From an uncultured Kordia sp. (GTDB taxonomy: Bacteria; Bacteroidota; Bacteroidia; Flavobacteriales; Flavobacteriaceae), in the NCBI RefSeq assembly GCF_947496985.1, contig NZ_CANMEZ010000007.1, positions 62,001-126,000 of the forward strand: a DNA stretch of 64,000 nucleotides, read 5' to 3'. Under the pieces are notes generated by a model. That model was not told the DNA's origin. It saw nothing but the letters and a program-made list of their open reading frames with translations, and made no database searches. Shown here in pieces: positions 11,105 to 19,070 of this stretch (the stretch's first letter is position 1; each line of letters starts with the position of its first letter). Position numbers and translations under genes: made by a program.

Positions 11105-11971
11105 ATGAATATAGACACTTTATATAGAGAATCGATAAGCACACGATATGGTGTAACCGAAAGAAAAAAACAAGAATTAGATCGCCTTACACAAGAAGTG
11201 CTCAATGCACAAGGCACTGTTGAAGAATACGAAGCAATTGTAAATTCTTTAACGCAGAAATTAGATAAACTTAATGCCGAACTTGCTACTGCAAAAACAA
11301 ATAAAGATCAATCACTTAGCAATAAAGATGCGGTAGACACAGTAGTAGACAATGCTAAAAACTTACTACATAACTCTGAAATTGTAGTAAATGAAACCTC
11401 AAAAGCAAATGGAGATATCAGAGAAACTGCAGAACAAGCAAACTCATTGATAAACAAATTAATTTATGCTGCTGAAATTGTGAACAAACTAGCGAACCTA
11501 GTAATTCGTAAAAAAGCGACAAATCCGCTAATTTCAGATGAATTAATCTCCTTAGTTACACAAGCACAAACTGATGCTAATAATGCCGTAGCATTAACTT
11601 TAGTGGCTTTAGAATCTGTATTTGCTTCTCAGGCGACAACTTCTGAATCTGTTGCGGCTGTAGAATTAGAAAATGAGCAAATAGATAAACTTTATAAGCT
11701 ACTTACAGAAGGAGATGTAGCATTAGAGAAACCTGACAATGCAAGTATCAACTCAGCCTCTACAACAGACCTTAAAAATACGTCTATCAAAAGCTACCTT
11801 TACGAAGCATATACAATTGCAAGCGCTATGTATGATGAAGTATTGACAGCTGCAAATGATACATCGAGTCAATTAAATAGTGCAAAAGCTTCGTTGAGTA
11901 ATTCTCAAGTAAAACTAGCTTCATTAGAATCTGGATTGGCGGCAGCAAACGCAGCAGCATTAGCATCTTAA
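11105..11971 (+). CDS. Small coiled-coil eCIS-associated protein
   Basis: 288 residues, almost wholly helical. An N-terminal coiled coil (about 15-75, ERKKQELDRLTQEVLNAQG) and a C-terminal one (about 235-288, Ala/Ser rich) flank an alanine-rich centre. The composition resembles the first 245 residues of the 747-residue neighbour, and the genes are 5 bp apart, so the two products may interact or derive from a common ancestor. There is no Cys, no signal peptide and no enzymatic motif. I do not recognise a named family. Confidence 0.6.
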   Translation: MNIDTLYRESISTRYGVTERKKQELDRLTQEVLNAQGTVEEYEAIVNSLTQKLDKLNAELATAKTNKDQSLSNKDAVDTVVDNAKNLLHNSEIVVNETSKANGDIRETAEQANSLINKLIYAAEIVNKLANLVIRKKATNPLISDELISLVTQAQTDANNAVALTLVALESVFASQATTSESVAAVELENEQIDKLYKLLTEGDVALEKPDNASINSASTTDLKNTSIKSYLYEAYTIASAMYDEVLTAANDTSSQLNSAKASLSNSQVKLASLESGLAAANAAALAS

Positions 11972-12016
11972 TTTTCAGCACCTTAGAAACAATAATTATC
12001 TCAAAACAAATACACT

Positions 12017-12937
12017 ATGGATAACGTATCTAAAAAATTCTATAAAAGTTTTTATAACAAAACTAATGGTTTTATTCCAGCAAAACCGTTAAATCAACAT
12101 ATGTATCCAGGCGATTTTTTCCAGATAAAAAATGGAGAAATCATTGTTTTAGGGAATATTTTCAGAAATTCTATTGTCAACGTCGAAGATGTCGTCTTTG
12201 ATGATGGAATCAAACTCAATCCTGCTAGTTGGAACTTTAACGAAGGTGTCTCAAAAGCCTATTCAGGTAGAGATAGTGGGCACAACGCTATTGAAGGAGA
12301 TTTTGAGTTTAGCAAACAACTACTCACATTTGACGGATTTGGAAGTTTCTTTTTTAAAGCAGAAGCTCCCGAATCCGTAAAATTTGCTAATTGGAGTGAT
12401 TTTCAACAAGAGCTTATCATTAAAATGACACAAATTATCTACTCATTTAGAGAAGTATACATTGTTACAGAAACAGCAACTGCTAAAAATTGGACATTAG
12501 CCATTGCAGGCTCGGACAAAGCCGAATTGGAAATTGCTACAGAAACGGAAAACTTTGGATTGGTCGATCTTTTTGGTCATTCCGATTCAAGAACAATTCA
12601 AGCAAGAGACATTGAATTTTATCACAGAGAAGATAAAAAGAAACCTAGTTTTTTTAAAGCAAAAAAACTCATCGTACAACCACAAAAACTAGAAACTTTT
12701 ATCAGTCAATTAATCGCTGATAGAACAGGAATTGCTCCGTGGGCAGCCACTTTTTATGACTATGATTTTTATCATGACAATACATTTACTTCGCCTGTTA
12801 CGATAAATGCACAAGCTTCAGTATTAGATATGCTTCAGGCTAATCAGCTCAATCCAAATACAGCATTACAATATTTTGCATGGACAAATACAAACCTTGA
12901 CGATGTAGAAAAACTATTCATAGATTATGGAAACTAA
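12017..12937 (+). CDS. Conserved-type eCIS cluster protein of unknown function
   Basis: 306 residues, apparently soluble. The N-terminal part is rich in predicted strands (GDFFQIKNGEIIVLGNIF), the centre contains FREVYIVTETATAKNWTLAI followed by AELEIAT, and the C-terminus is mixed alpha/beta. I recognise no family. It overlaps the AAA+ ATPase start by 11 nt, which implies coupled translation and perhaps a physical or functional partnership with the ATPase. In Afp-like loci the ATPase neighbours are the tape measure and the cap/terminator proteins, so a cap-like role is possible but unsupported by any visible motif. Confidence 0.55.
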   Translation: MDNVSKKFYKSFYNKTNGFIPAKPLNQHMYPGDFFQIKNGEIIVLGNIFRNSIVNVEDVVFDDGIKLNPASWNFNEGVSKAYSGRDSGHNAIEGDFEFSKQLLTFDGFGSFFFKAEAPESVKFANWSDFQQELIIKMTQIIYSFREVYIVTETATAKNWTLAIAGSDKAELEIATETENFGLVDLFGHSDSRTIQARDIEFYHREDKKKPSFFKAKKLIVQPQKLETFISQLIADRTGIAPWAATFYDYDFYHDNTFTSPVTINAQASVLDMLQANQLNPNTALQYFAWTNTNLDDVEKLFIDYGN

Positions 12938-14279
12938 TGAATACATATTTGCAATTCATCAAGAAATTGATTGGCTACAAAATGTCATCAATCAAGTAAT
13001 AGGGAACTATTTACAACATGAAGGTGTGGATGCACATTGGACAGAATTAGAAGTACCTGATATTGAAGAAGTAGATACTCCGTATACAAATACCATTAAA
13101 GATTGGAACTTAAATACGCTTGAACGATTGGCGCTTATACTTGCTATTACTCCGCATATTCGTCCAGAAACTTTAGATATTTTTTTCGGTCAGAATAAAA
13201 TATATAATCGCGGGTTTACCGAATTTGGAGGCATTATAGACAAAGGTCACAGCGGTTTTTTACCCACAGGACAAACTTTGTTGTTTTTATTAGCAGTATT
13301 AAATCCTGAATGGCATATTGAGGTACTTTCTTTTTTCGATAGCGATCATGTATTTCAAAAAGAACAGGTATTAGACGTAGAAAATACAGAAAGTTACTTG
13401 CCAAAACTCAATGGAATACTAAGTATTAATTATAGATGGTTACACTATTTCATAACTGGAGAAAAGCGAGCGTTACAACACAGTGTTAGCTTTCCTGCAC
13501 AAAAAATAACAACCAATTTAGAGTGGGAAGATGTCGTATTGAACCCTAGTATTATGGATCAAATTACGGAATTGCAGACATGGTTAACCCACAAAGATAC
13601 GCTCATGAAGGATTGGGGATTGTCCAAACGACTAAAACCAGGATACAGAGCTTTATTTTACGGTCCGCCAGGTACTGGAAAAACCTTAACAGTTTCCCTT
13701 TTGGGAAAAAACTTAGGAATGGATGTCTATCGTGTTGATCTTTCTATGATTGTTTCTAAATATATTGGTGAAACAGAAAAAAATCTATCACGCATATTTG
13801 ACAGTGCAGCATATCAGAACTGGATTCTATTTTTTGATGAAGCGGATGCATTATTCGGAAAACGTACGCAAGCAAACTCATCCAATGATCGTCATGCCAA
13901 TCAACAAACTTCATACTTATTGCAACGTATAGAAGATTTTCCAGGATTTATCATCTTGGCTTCTAACTTAAAAGCAAATATGGATGAAGCATTTTCAAGA
14001 AGATTTCAATCTACAATTAATTTTAAAATGCCATCTGTAAATGAACGTATCATACTTTGGAAAAAAGCATTTTCAGACACCTGTACTTTAGCTCCTGATA
14101 TTAATCTATATCAAATTGCTGAAAAATATGAATTGGCTGGTGGCGCTATTATAAATGTGCTTCGTTATTGTGCATTGGCAGCAATTCAACGAAACGATAC
14201 GGTTGTACAAAAACAAGAATTACTTGATGGAATCCGAAGAGAGTTTAAAAAATTAAACAAAACAATGACTTTATTGTAA
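12927..14279 (+). CDS. AAA+ ATPase of the contractile injection system (Afp15-like)
   Basis: 450 residues. An N-terminal domain of about 230 residues precedes one AAA+ module. Walker A is GPPGTGKT at 246-253, Walker B ILFFDEAD at 300-307, sensor 1 near ASN at 345-347, and a candidate arginine finger lies in SRRF at 357-360. All key ATPase residues are present. AAA+ ATPases of this type are a hallmark of eCIS loci and are thought to help particle assembly or cargo loading. It overlaps the upstream gene by 11 nt. Confidence is high for the ATPase and good for the eCIS assignment, given the tape measure gene and the DUF4157 protein nearby. Confidence 0.88.
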   Translation: METNEYIFAIHQEIDWLQNVINQVIGNYLQHEGVDAHWTELEVPDIEEVDTPYTNTIKDWNLNTLERLALILAITPHIRPETLDIFFGQNKIYNRGFTEFGGIIDKGHSGFLPTGQTLLFLLAVLNPEWHIEVLSFFDSDHVFQKEQVLDVENTESYLPKLNGILSINYRWLHYFITGEKRALQHSVSFPAQKITTNLEWEDVVLNPSIMDQITELQTWLTHKDTLMKDWGLSKRLKPGYRALFYGPPGTGKTLTVSLLGKNLGMDVYRVDLSMIVSKYIGETEKNLSRIFDSAAYQNWILFFDEADALFGKRTQANSSNDRHANQQTSYLLQRIEDFPGFIILASNLKANMDEAFSRRFQSTINFKMPSVNERIILWKKAFSDTCTLAPDINLYQIAEKYELAGGAIINVLRYCALAAIQRNDTVVQKQELLDGIRREFKKLNKTMTLL

Positions 14280-14286
14280 TGAAACA

Positions 14287-14823
14287 ATGAATATGCAACA
14301 AAAAATACAAACTGGAGAATTCTCAAGAATATTTGTCATGAATTCTTGGAGTAATCCTATTCCTGAAGTAACACGGAATATTATAGTTGCTGATGCACTT
14401 AATCATTGTATTGAAAGTGGAGAATTGCTTGTGATAGGCTATTTAATAAAAAATCAATGTGTGTTTTTGATAGGTTTTAGTAGAAACATAAACATTGAAG
14501 AAACGTTGAATAATTTTTTCCGTCAAGTTGCCTTTGAAATTGAAGCATATTATCAACGAAAAAACACATATGGAAATTACAAAATTGCAGATTCTCTAAA
14601 AACAGGTTCGTACGCATACATTTTTACACCATATCCATTTACTGACGATTATATAAAAAGTATTATTATGGGACGAGAAGTAAATCTACCGTATTATGAT
14701 CCTCGTTTAGCACGGTTAGAAGATTATTTACACAATGATAATTTTTGTTCAGCCTTAGATTATGCTGGTGGAAAAAGCCCTGTACTTGTAGCTGTTAAAA
14801 GAAAAAACCAACGAATATCTTGA
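14287..14823 (+). CDS. Small protein of unknown function, faintly like a Y1 transposase fold
   Basis: 178 residues, following the ATPase by 7 bp and ending just before the DUF4157 gene. No catalytic motif is visible. The order of elements SRIFVMNSW, GELLVIGYLIKNQCVFLIGF, NNFFRQVAFEIEAYYQR recalls REP-associated Y1 (IS200-like) transposases, where a GYxxMPNHVHLL segment sits at the same place; here the histidines are absent and the segment reads KNQCVFLI. This likeness is my own reading and weak. If true, the protein would be a domesticated, catalytically dead derivative. Otherwise it is simply an unrecognised eCIS accessory protein. Confidence 0.55.
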   Translation: MNMQQKIQTGEFSRIFVMNSWSNPIPEVTRNIIVADALNHCIESGELLVIGYLIKNQCVFLIGFSRNINIEETLNNFFRQVAFEIEAYYQRKNTYGNYKIADSLKTGSYAYIFTPYPFTDDYIKSIIMGREVNLPYYDPRLARLEDYLHNDNFCSALDYAGGKSPVLVAVKRKNQRIS

Positions 14824-14828
14824 AAATT

Positions 14829-15548
14829 ATGTATCAAAAAAAACAACAAAAGACTTTACAACAAAAAAGTGCTGCCAATCATATTGCAGACACCAAAAAT
14901 GATGTTGTAGCATTGAAAGACAATCGTTCAGTATCAACTATACAAAAAAAGAAAAACAATACTGGTTTACCCGATAATTTAAAATCTGGTATGGAAGGAA
15001 TTTCTGGTCATTCTTTAGACGATGTAAAAGTACATTACAATTCATCCAAACCTTCACAACTCAATGCACATGCCTATGCACAAGGAACTAATATTCATGT
15101 AGCTTCTGGGCAAGAAAAACATTTACCACATGAAGCTTGGCATGTAGTACAACAAAAGCAAGGACGTGTAAAACCAACCGTCAAAAAAAATGGCGTAGCA
15201 ATTAATGACAATCCTGGTTTAGAAAAAGAAGCTGATGTTATGGGTGCAAAAGCCATACAACAAAAAGCTGTTTCAAATGAAACAACACAACTGCAAGAAG
15301 TAGCACAATTGGGTAGAAAAAAGCACCCTAAAAAAGCTTCTGGGACAGGAATGGCGCGTAAAGATCCTGGACATGGAAATGTAAAAAGTAAGCAACATGC
15401 TAAAAAAAGAGCTAAAAAGGATGGAAAGCGTGCGGCAAAAAGAAAAGAAGAAATAGCACGATTACAACAAAAAAGAGAAGATGATGAAAGACGCAGAAAT
15501 GGTGGCGGACCACCACCTGGAGGAGCTGGAGGCGGAATAGCTGTCTAA
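14829..15548 (+). CDS. DUF4157-containing eCIS cargo-type protein
   Basis: About 239 residues from the ATG at 14829; an in-frame TTG at 14820 would add three residues. The DUF4157 domain spans roughly residues 45-140, with HSLDDVKVHYNSSKP, YAQGTNIHVA, the metallopeptidase-like HEAWHVVQQ motif and the downstream NPGLEKEADVMG that supplies a third acidic ligand in this family. DUF4157 proteins are strongly associated with eCIS loci, usually as N-terminal parts of toxins. Here the C-terminal 75 residues are not a recognisable toxin domain but an extremely Lys/Arg-rich tail ending in a Gly/Pro-rich stretch. Possible roles are cargo, a loading adaptor or a nucleic-acid-binding effector. Confidence 0.85.
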   Translation: MYQKKQQKTLQQKSAANHIADTKNDVVALKDNRSVSTIQKKKNNTGLPDNLKSGMEGISGHSLDDVKVHYNSSKPSQLNAHAYAQGTNIHVASGQEKHLPHEAWHVVQQKQGRVKPTVKKNGVAINDNPGLEKEADVMGAKAIQQKAVSNETTQLQEVAQLGRKKHPKKASGTGMARKDPGHGNVKSKQHAKKRAKKDGKRAAKRKEEIARLQQKREDDERRRNGGGPPPGGAGGGIAV

Positions 15549-15587
15549 ATAGTGTATTAAAATTTTAACCATTAAAAACCAAGTAAA

Positions 15588-16361
15588 ATGCAAGCAACTA
15601 GTATATCAAATCATGAAAGTGATTTCTTTGAAACAGGAAGAGATTCACACGGAAAAGCATTCAATTTAACAGAAATGTCTGTTCCCATTAAAGGAACTAA
15701 TGAAGTGATGGACTATGTAAATTGTAGATTGAAAAATGGCGATTCTTCGTTTTATTATCAAGAAAGAAATACCAAAACACAAATTGTACTGCATTTTACA
15801 GCTGGATTTTTAAGAGGTGATGTCGCGGCTTTATCAACACCAAATAATCATGTATCTACCGCTTTTATCATTCCCAGAAATGGAAAAACACTAAATATGT
15901 GGTCGTCTGCGTATTGGTCATATCATCTTGGGAAAGGAGCCGTTGGAGGAAACAAAACTGGTTGCAAAAGAACAATTGCTATTGAAATTTCTAATATTGG
16001 ATATCTAAAAAAGAAAGGCGATCAATTGGTGACTATTTATAGTGATAAAGACGATTATTGTACATTAGATGAAACATATTATTATACAAAATTAGACACA
16101 CCATTTAGAGGACAAGAGTATTATGCTACATTTTCAGATAAACAATACAAAAGCCTGATAAGTTTGCTTCGTTATTTAACTGCTGAATATGATATTCCAA
16201 GAGCATTTTTACCAGAAGATAAAAGGTATATAACAGGTATTGAAAGGGAATTACCCAATTTTAAAGGGATTACATCACATGTAAATTATAGAACTTCTGG
16301 AAAATGGGACATTGGTCCTGCATTTGATTGGGAAAGAGTTATAAATGGTGTAAAAAAATAA
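15588..16361 (+). CDS. N-acetylmuramoyl-L-alanine amidase (Amidase_2 / AmpD-like)
   Basis: 257 residues, no signal peptide. The Amidase_2 fold is shown by VLHFTAG (His69), YHLGKGAVGG near 112-121, AIEISN with Glu133 as likely catalytic acid, SHVNYR (His231) and WDIGPAFDW (Asp241). The zinc ligand pattern H69/H231/D241, with ten residues between the last two, matches AmpD-type enzymes. The reaction is cleavage of the amide between N-acetylmuramic acid and L-Ala of peptidoglycan. Lacking its own export signal and sitting at the end of the eCIS cluster, it is either an injected effector or a lysis factor releasing assembled particles. It follows the DUF4157 gene by 39 bp. Confidence 0.85.
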   Translation: MQATSISNHESDFFETGRDSHGKAFNLTEMSVPIKGTNEVMDYVNCRLKNGDSSFYYQERNTKTQIVLHFTAGFLRGDVAALSTPNNHVSTAFIIPRNGKTLNMWSSAYWSYHLGKGAVGGNKTGCKRTIAIEISNIGYLKKKGDQLVTIYSDKDDYCTLDETYYYTKLDTPFRGQEYYATFSDKQYKSLISLLRYLTAEYDIPRAFLPEDKRYITGIERELPNFKGITSHVNYRTSGKWDIGPAFDWERVINGVKK

Positions 16362-16406
16362 TTTCATTTTTTAAAAAACCATCACTTTTTATAGCGTGAT
16401 TTAGCA

Positions 16407-16414
16407 TACTTTTG
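16407..16414 (+). promoter_or_regulatory. Bacteroidota -7 promoter box
   Basis: TACTTTTG matches the TAnnTTTG -7 consensus of Flavobacteriia and lies 25 bp before the ATG at 16439. It overlaps the alternative upstream TTG start of the transporter and so argues for the ATG as the true start. No clear -33 TTG is seen. Confidence 0.5.
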
Positions 16415-16438
16415 CATGAATTCTTAAAGAAAAAATTC

Positions 16439-17275
16439 ATGCTCAAAAAGGCAATTCAATTTATGGTAATTAGCGCATTAGCGTTTGCTTTTTTGAATGC
16501 TATTGTAAAATACTTAGGTAGTTTTAATGCATATCAAATTGTGTTTTTCAGGTCAATTGGAACCTTGGCTTTTACGATTCCTTTTTTGCTAAAGCATAAG
16601 ATTTCTATCTATGGAAATAAAAGAACGCTACTCATTATTCGTGGAATTTTTGGGGTAACATCGATGTCATTATTTTTTATGTCATTAAAATATTTGCCCA
16701 TAGGATCAGCCGTTTCATTACGTTACATCTCTCCTATTTTTGCAGCTATTTTTGCTTTGTTTATTCTGAAAGAAAAGATAAAACCGATTCAATGGTTATT
16801 TTTCTTAGTAGCGTTTTGTGGCGTACTTGTTTTAAAAGGCTTTGATACACAAATTGGCACAACAGGATTACTTTTAGTGATTATTTCATCATTTTTTAGC
16901 GGATTGGTTTTCATCATTATTCGAAAAATTGGAACTAGCGATCATCCAGTAGTTGTGGTTAACTATTTTATGATGGTTGCTACCTTGGTTGGTGGAATTT
17001 TGTGTATTCCGTATTGGAAAACACCAATAGGTTGGGAATGGGCTTTACTGCTTAGTTTAGGTGTTTTTGGGTATATTGGGCAGCTATACATGACAAAGGC
17101 ATTTCAACTTGCAGAAACCAACAAAGCTGCACCTTTAAAATATATTGAAGTTATTTTTACAATGCTGATTGGACTAACTTGGTTTAACGAATCGTATACA
17201 ATTTGGAGCGTTTTAGGAATTGTTTTAATTGTAATTGGATTAACGTTGAATACATATACGAAGACTTCAAAGTAA
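16439..17275 (+). CDS. DMT superfamily transporter (EamA family)
   Basis: 278 residues from the ATG at 16439; a TTG nine codons upstream lies inside the apparent promoter and is less likely. About ten hydrophobic segments form two EamA repeats, for example FMVISALAFAFLNAIVKYLG at the start and the GVLVLKGFD and IGLTLNTYTK ends of each half. EamA proteins of the drug/metabolite superfamily export small metabolites across the inner membrane; the substrate cannot be told from sequence. The gene stands alone between the eCIS amidase and a convergent DUF2911 gene, with a hairpin downstream. Confidence 0.85.
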   Translation: MLKKAIQFMVISALAFAFLNAIVKYLGSFNAYQIVFFRSIGTLAFTIPFLLKHKISIYGNKRTLLIIRGIFGVTSMSLFFMSLKYLPIGSAVSLRYISPIFAAIFALFILKEKIKPIQWLFFLVAFCGVLVLKGFDTQIGTTGLLLVIISSFFSGLVFIIIRKIGTSDHPVVVVNYFMMVATLVGGILCIPYWKTPIGWEWALLLSLGVFGYIGQLYMTKAFQLAETNKAAPLKYIEVIFTMLIGLTWFNESYTIWSVLGIVLIVIGLTLNTYTKTSK

Positions 17276-17291
17276 TTTTTTATCAAATAAG

Positions 17292-17322
17292 AAAAGCACT
17301 CATACAAAGTACAAGTGCTTTT
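17292..17322 (+). terminator. Hairpin between convergent genes
   Basis: The inverted repeat AAAAGCACT...AGTGCTTTT (arms 17292-17300 and 17314-17322) lies 17 bp after the transporter stop codon and before the convergent DUF2911 gene. Its A/T-flanked arms allow it to act as a bidirectional rho-independent terminator. Confidence 0.6.
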
Positions 17323-17359
17323 ACATTCAATTGAAAATCTAAACTAAATAATTGAATTA

Positions 17360-17935
17360 TTATTGTAATGTAATTGGAAACTCGGCAACTGTTGTGTCCC
17401 ATCCAATTTTTAAATGAACTACGTTTTTACTTTTTTCATATAAAACAACTGATAATTGCTCTATTTCTTTTTTACTTTTTTGTGTAGGAACTGTAATACT
17501 TGCTACGTCTTTTGAAGCATCATACGAGTAATTTCCCCATCCATCATTATCAGTGTTAATTTTTAACGTCCAAGAATCTTTATTTGGAATAATAATTACT
17601 GAGTAACGACCTGCTTTTACTTTTGTATCACCAACTAGTACGTCTGTCATAAATAACACTTCCGTAGATTCGTTAGCTCCTACTCTCCATGCTTTTCCAA
17701 ACTCTAATAAGCTTCCAAAAACTTCTCTTCCTTTTTTAAATGGACGTGCATAGATAACTCTGATTTTTGGTTCTAATGCTTTCTTCTGAGCATCAGATTT
17801 TGCGAATGCTCTTTTTGCAGCATTGGTTGGATAATGTGCAATATCTGTTGGACTTTTATCTACTTTAGGGAAATCCTGTGCATTTACTGTACTTACTACT
17901 GCGAAAAACGCAAGCATCATCATAATTTTTTTCAT
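17360..17935 (-). CDS. DUF2911 domain-containing secreted protein
   Basis: 191 residues with a signal peptide ending VNAQ (about residues 1-20). The remainder matches DUF2911: IRVIYARPFKKGREVFG, FGKAWRVGANESTEV, AGRYSVIIIPNKD and WTLKINTD. The function of DUF2911 is unknown; such proteins are common in Bacteroidota and are expected in the periplasm. It follows a lipoprotein gene by two bases on the same strand, so the two are very probably co-transcribed and perhaps act together. Confidence 0.85.
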   Translation of the reverse strand: MKKIMMMLAFFAVVSTVNAQDFPKVDKSPTDIAHYPTNAAKRAFAKSDAQKKALEPKIRVIYARPFKKGREVFGSLLEFGKAWRVGANESTEVLFMTDVLVGDTKVKAGRYSVIIIPNKDSWTLKINTDNDGWGNYSYDASKDVASITVPTQKSKKEIEQLSVVLYEKSKNVVHLKIGWDTTVAEFPITLQ

Positions 17936-17937
17936 GT

Positions 17938-18750
17938 CTAGTTTTTTAAGTTAATTATTTTCTGGGTTTCTATTTTTGATAGTTCTTTTAATTCTTCTTT
18001 TTCGTATAATGCTGGTAAGTCCTTTAATGGTGTTCCTACTGGCGCTTTATAATTGATGTAATCTTGAAATGTAATGCCGTCAACTACACGAACATTATAA
18101 GCACTTCTAAAACGAACGCCACCACCATTTACTTGGTAATTATACGCTAAATAATCAATCTTTTTTGTCTTTTGATTGATCCAATAATGATATTCATCAT
18201 CAAAATCTTCACCGCCGCCTTCTTGGTTGAAAGTAACTTTTAAAACATCATATTTTTGACCTTTGATTACAGTTTCTTCCACAAATGATTTATTTACAGC
18301 GGCATCATTCAATTTGTGTGGTAATGTTGCAAAATAAATTACAGAATTCACAGCTCCTGTAGCACTTGCAATCTTCTTTTCAGATAGCTCAATTGACTTA
18401 TTATCAATGGTTCTCGAAAGTTTCCCGTTATCTAAAACATCGTGTGTTGTTTTACCATCTTTCGTACTTTCTACTTCATATACGTATGAATTTCCATCGT
18501 TTTTAAAACTGTATTTTTTATCACGGAAAATAAACTCATAATTCGCCTGATCGTATAATGCTCCACCATGTGCCTTGATAGTTTCTTGTAAAGTTTTTGT
18601 GGCTTTGTCTACGGTTTTAACCGTTTTTGTTTCTGCATTAGTTACAACAGGTGTTGTTGTTTCTGCAGTAGTAGTAGATTTTTCTTTTGTATCACAAGCA
18701 ATGAAGCTGATAATCAATACAAAAGCTAAAAATAAGTGTGTAGGTTTCAT
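17938..18750 (-). CDS. Lipoprotein of unknown function (DUF6503-like)
   Basis: 270 residues from the ATG at 18750; a TTG at 18771 in the same frame is less likely because the ATG immediately precedes the signal sequence. A type II signal peptide with lipobox FIAC puts Cys near residue 19. A Thr-rich linker follows, then a domain with GGALYDQANYEFIFRDKKYS and EDFDDEYHYWINQKTKKIDY that resembles Bacteroidota lipoproteins annotated DUF6503; I am not certain of the family number. It precedes the DUF2911 gene by two bases, so the pair probably forms an operon of envelope proteins. Confidence 0.65.
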   Translation of the reverse strand: MKPTHLFLAFVLIISFIACDTKEKSTTTAETTTPVVTNAETKTVKTVDKATKTLQETIKAHGGALYDQANYEFIFRDKKYSFKNDGNSYVYEVESTKDGKTTHDVLDNGKLSRTIDNKSIELSEKKIASATGAVNSVIYFATLPHKLNDAAVNKSFVEETVIKGQKYDVLKVTFNQEGGGEDFDDEYHYWINQKTKKIDYLAYNYQVNGGGVRFRSAYNVRVVDGITFQDYINYKAPVGTPLKDLPALYEKEELKELSKIETQKIINLKN

Positions 18751-19070
18751 GAAATCTGTTTTGATCTTCAAATCTGATTTTAACCTTTGTCGTATTAATT
18801 ACAAGTCCTTTCTAATTTTAACATAATTTAACATGTGTCCTTTAGAATTTAGATGATTTTAAAAATCATTTTGCCATTCAATACGTGTATTTCTTATGTG
18901 TCTATTGGTTTAAAACACGAAGAAATACTTGTGAATTCGCGACAAGAATTAAGTAATAACTACATTTTTAAATCTTCAAATTAATATCAGCATAAGTCTA
19001 ATAATATAATGAGACATTGAATCAAGTTTAGCATATAGTGTAAAAGATAAAAGAACTAGCGGTTTTTACA
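18751..19070. other. Intergenic region, no gene seen
   Basis: 320 AT-rich bases between the 5' end of the lipoprotein gene and the 3' end of the MutS-like gene, both on the minus strand. It should contain the lipoprotein promoter, but no exact TAnnTTTG box was found on the minus strand. No hairpin or credible small ORF stands out. Confidence 0.5.
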
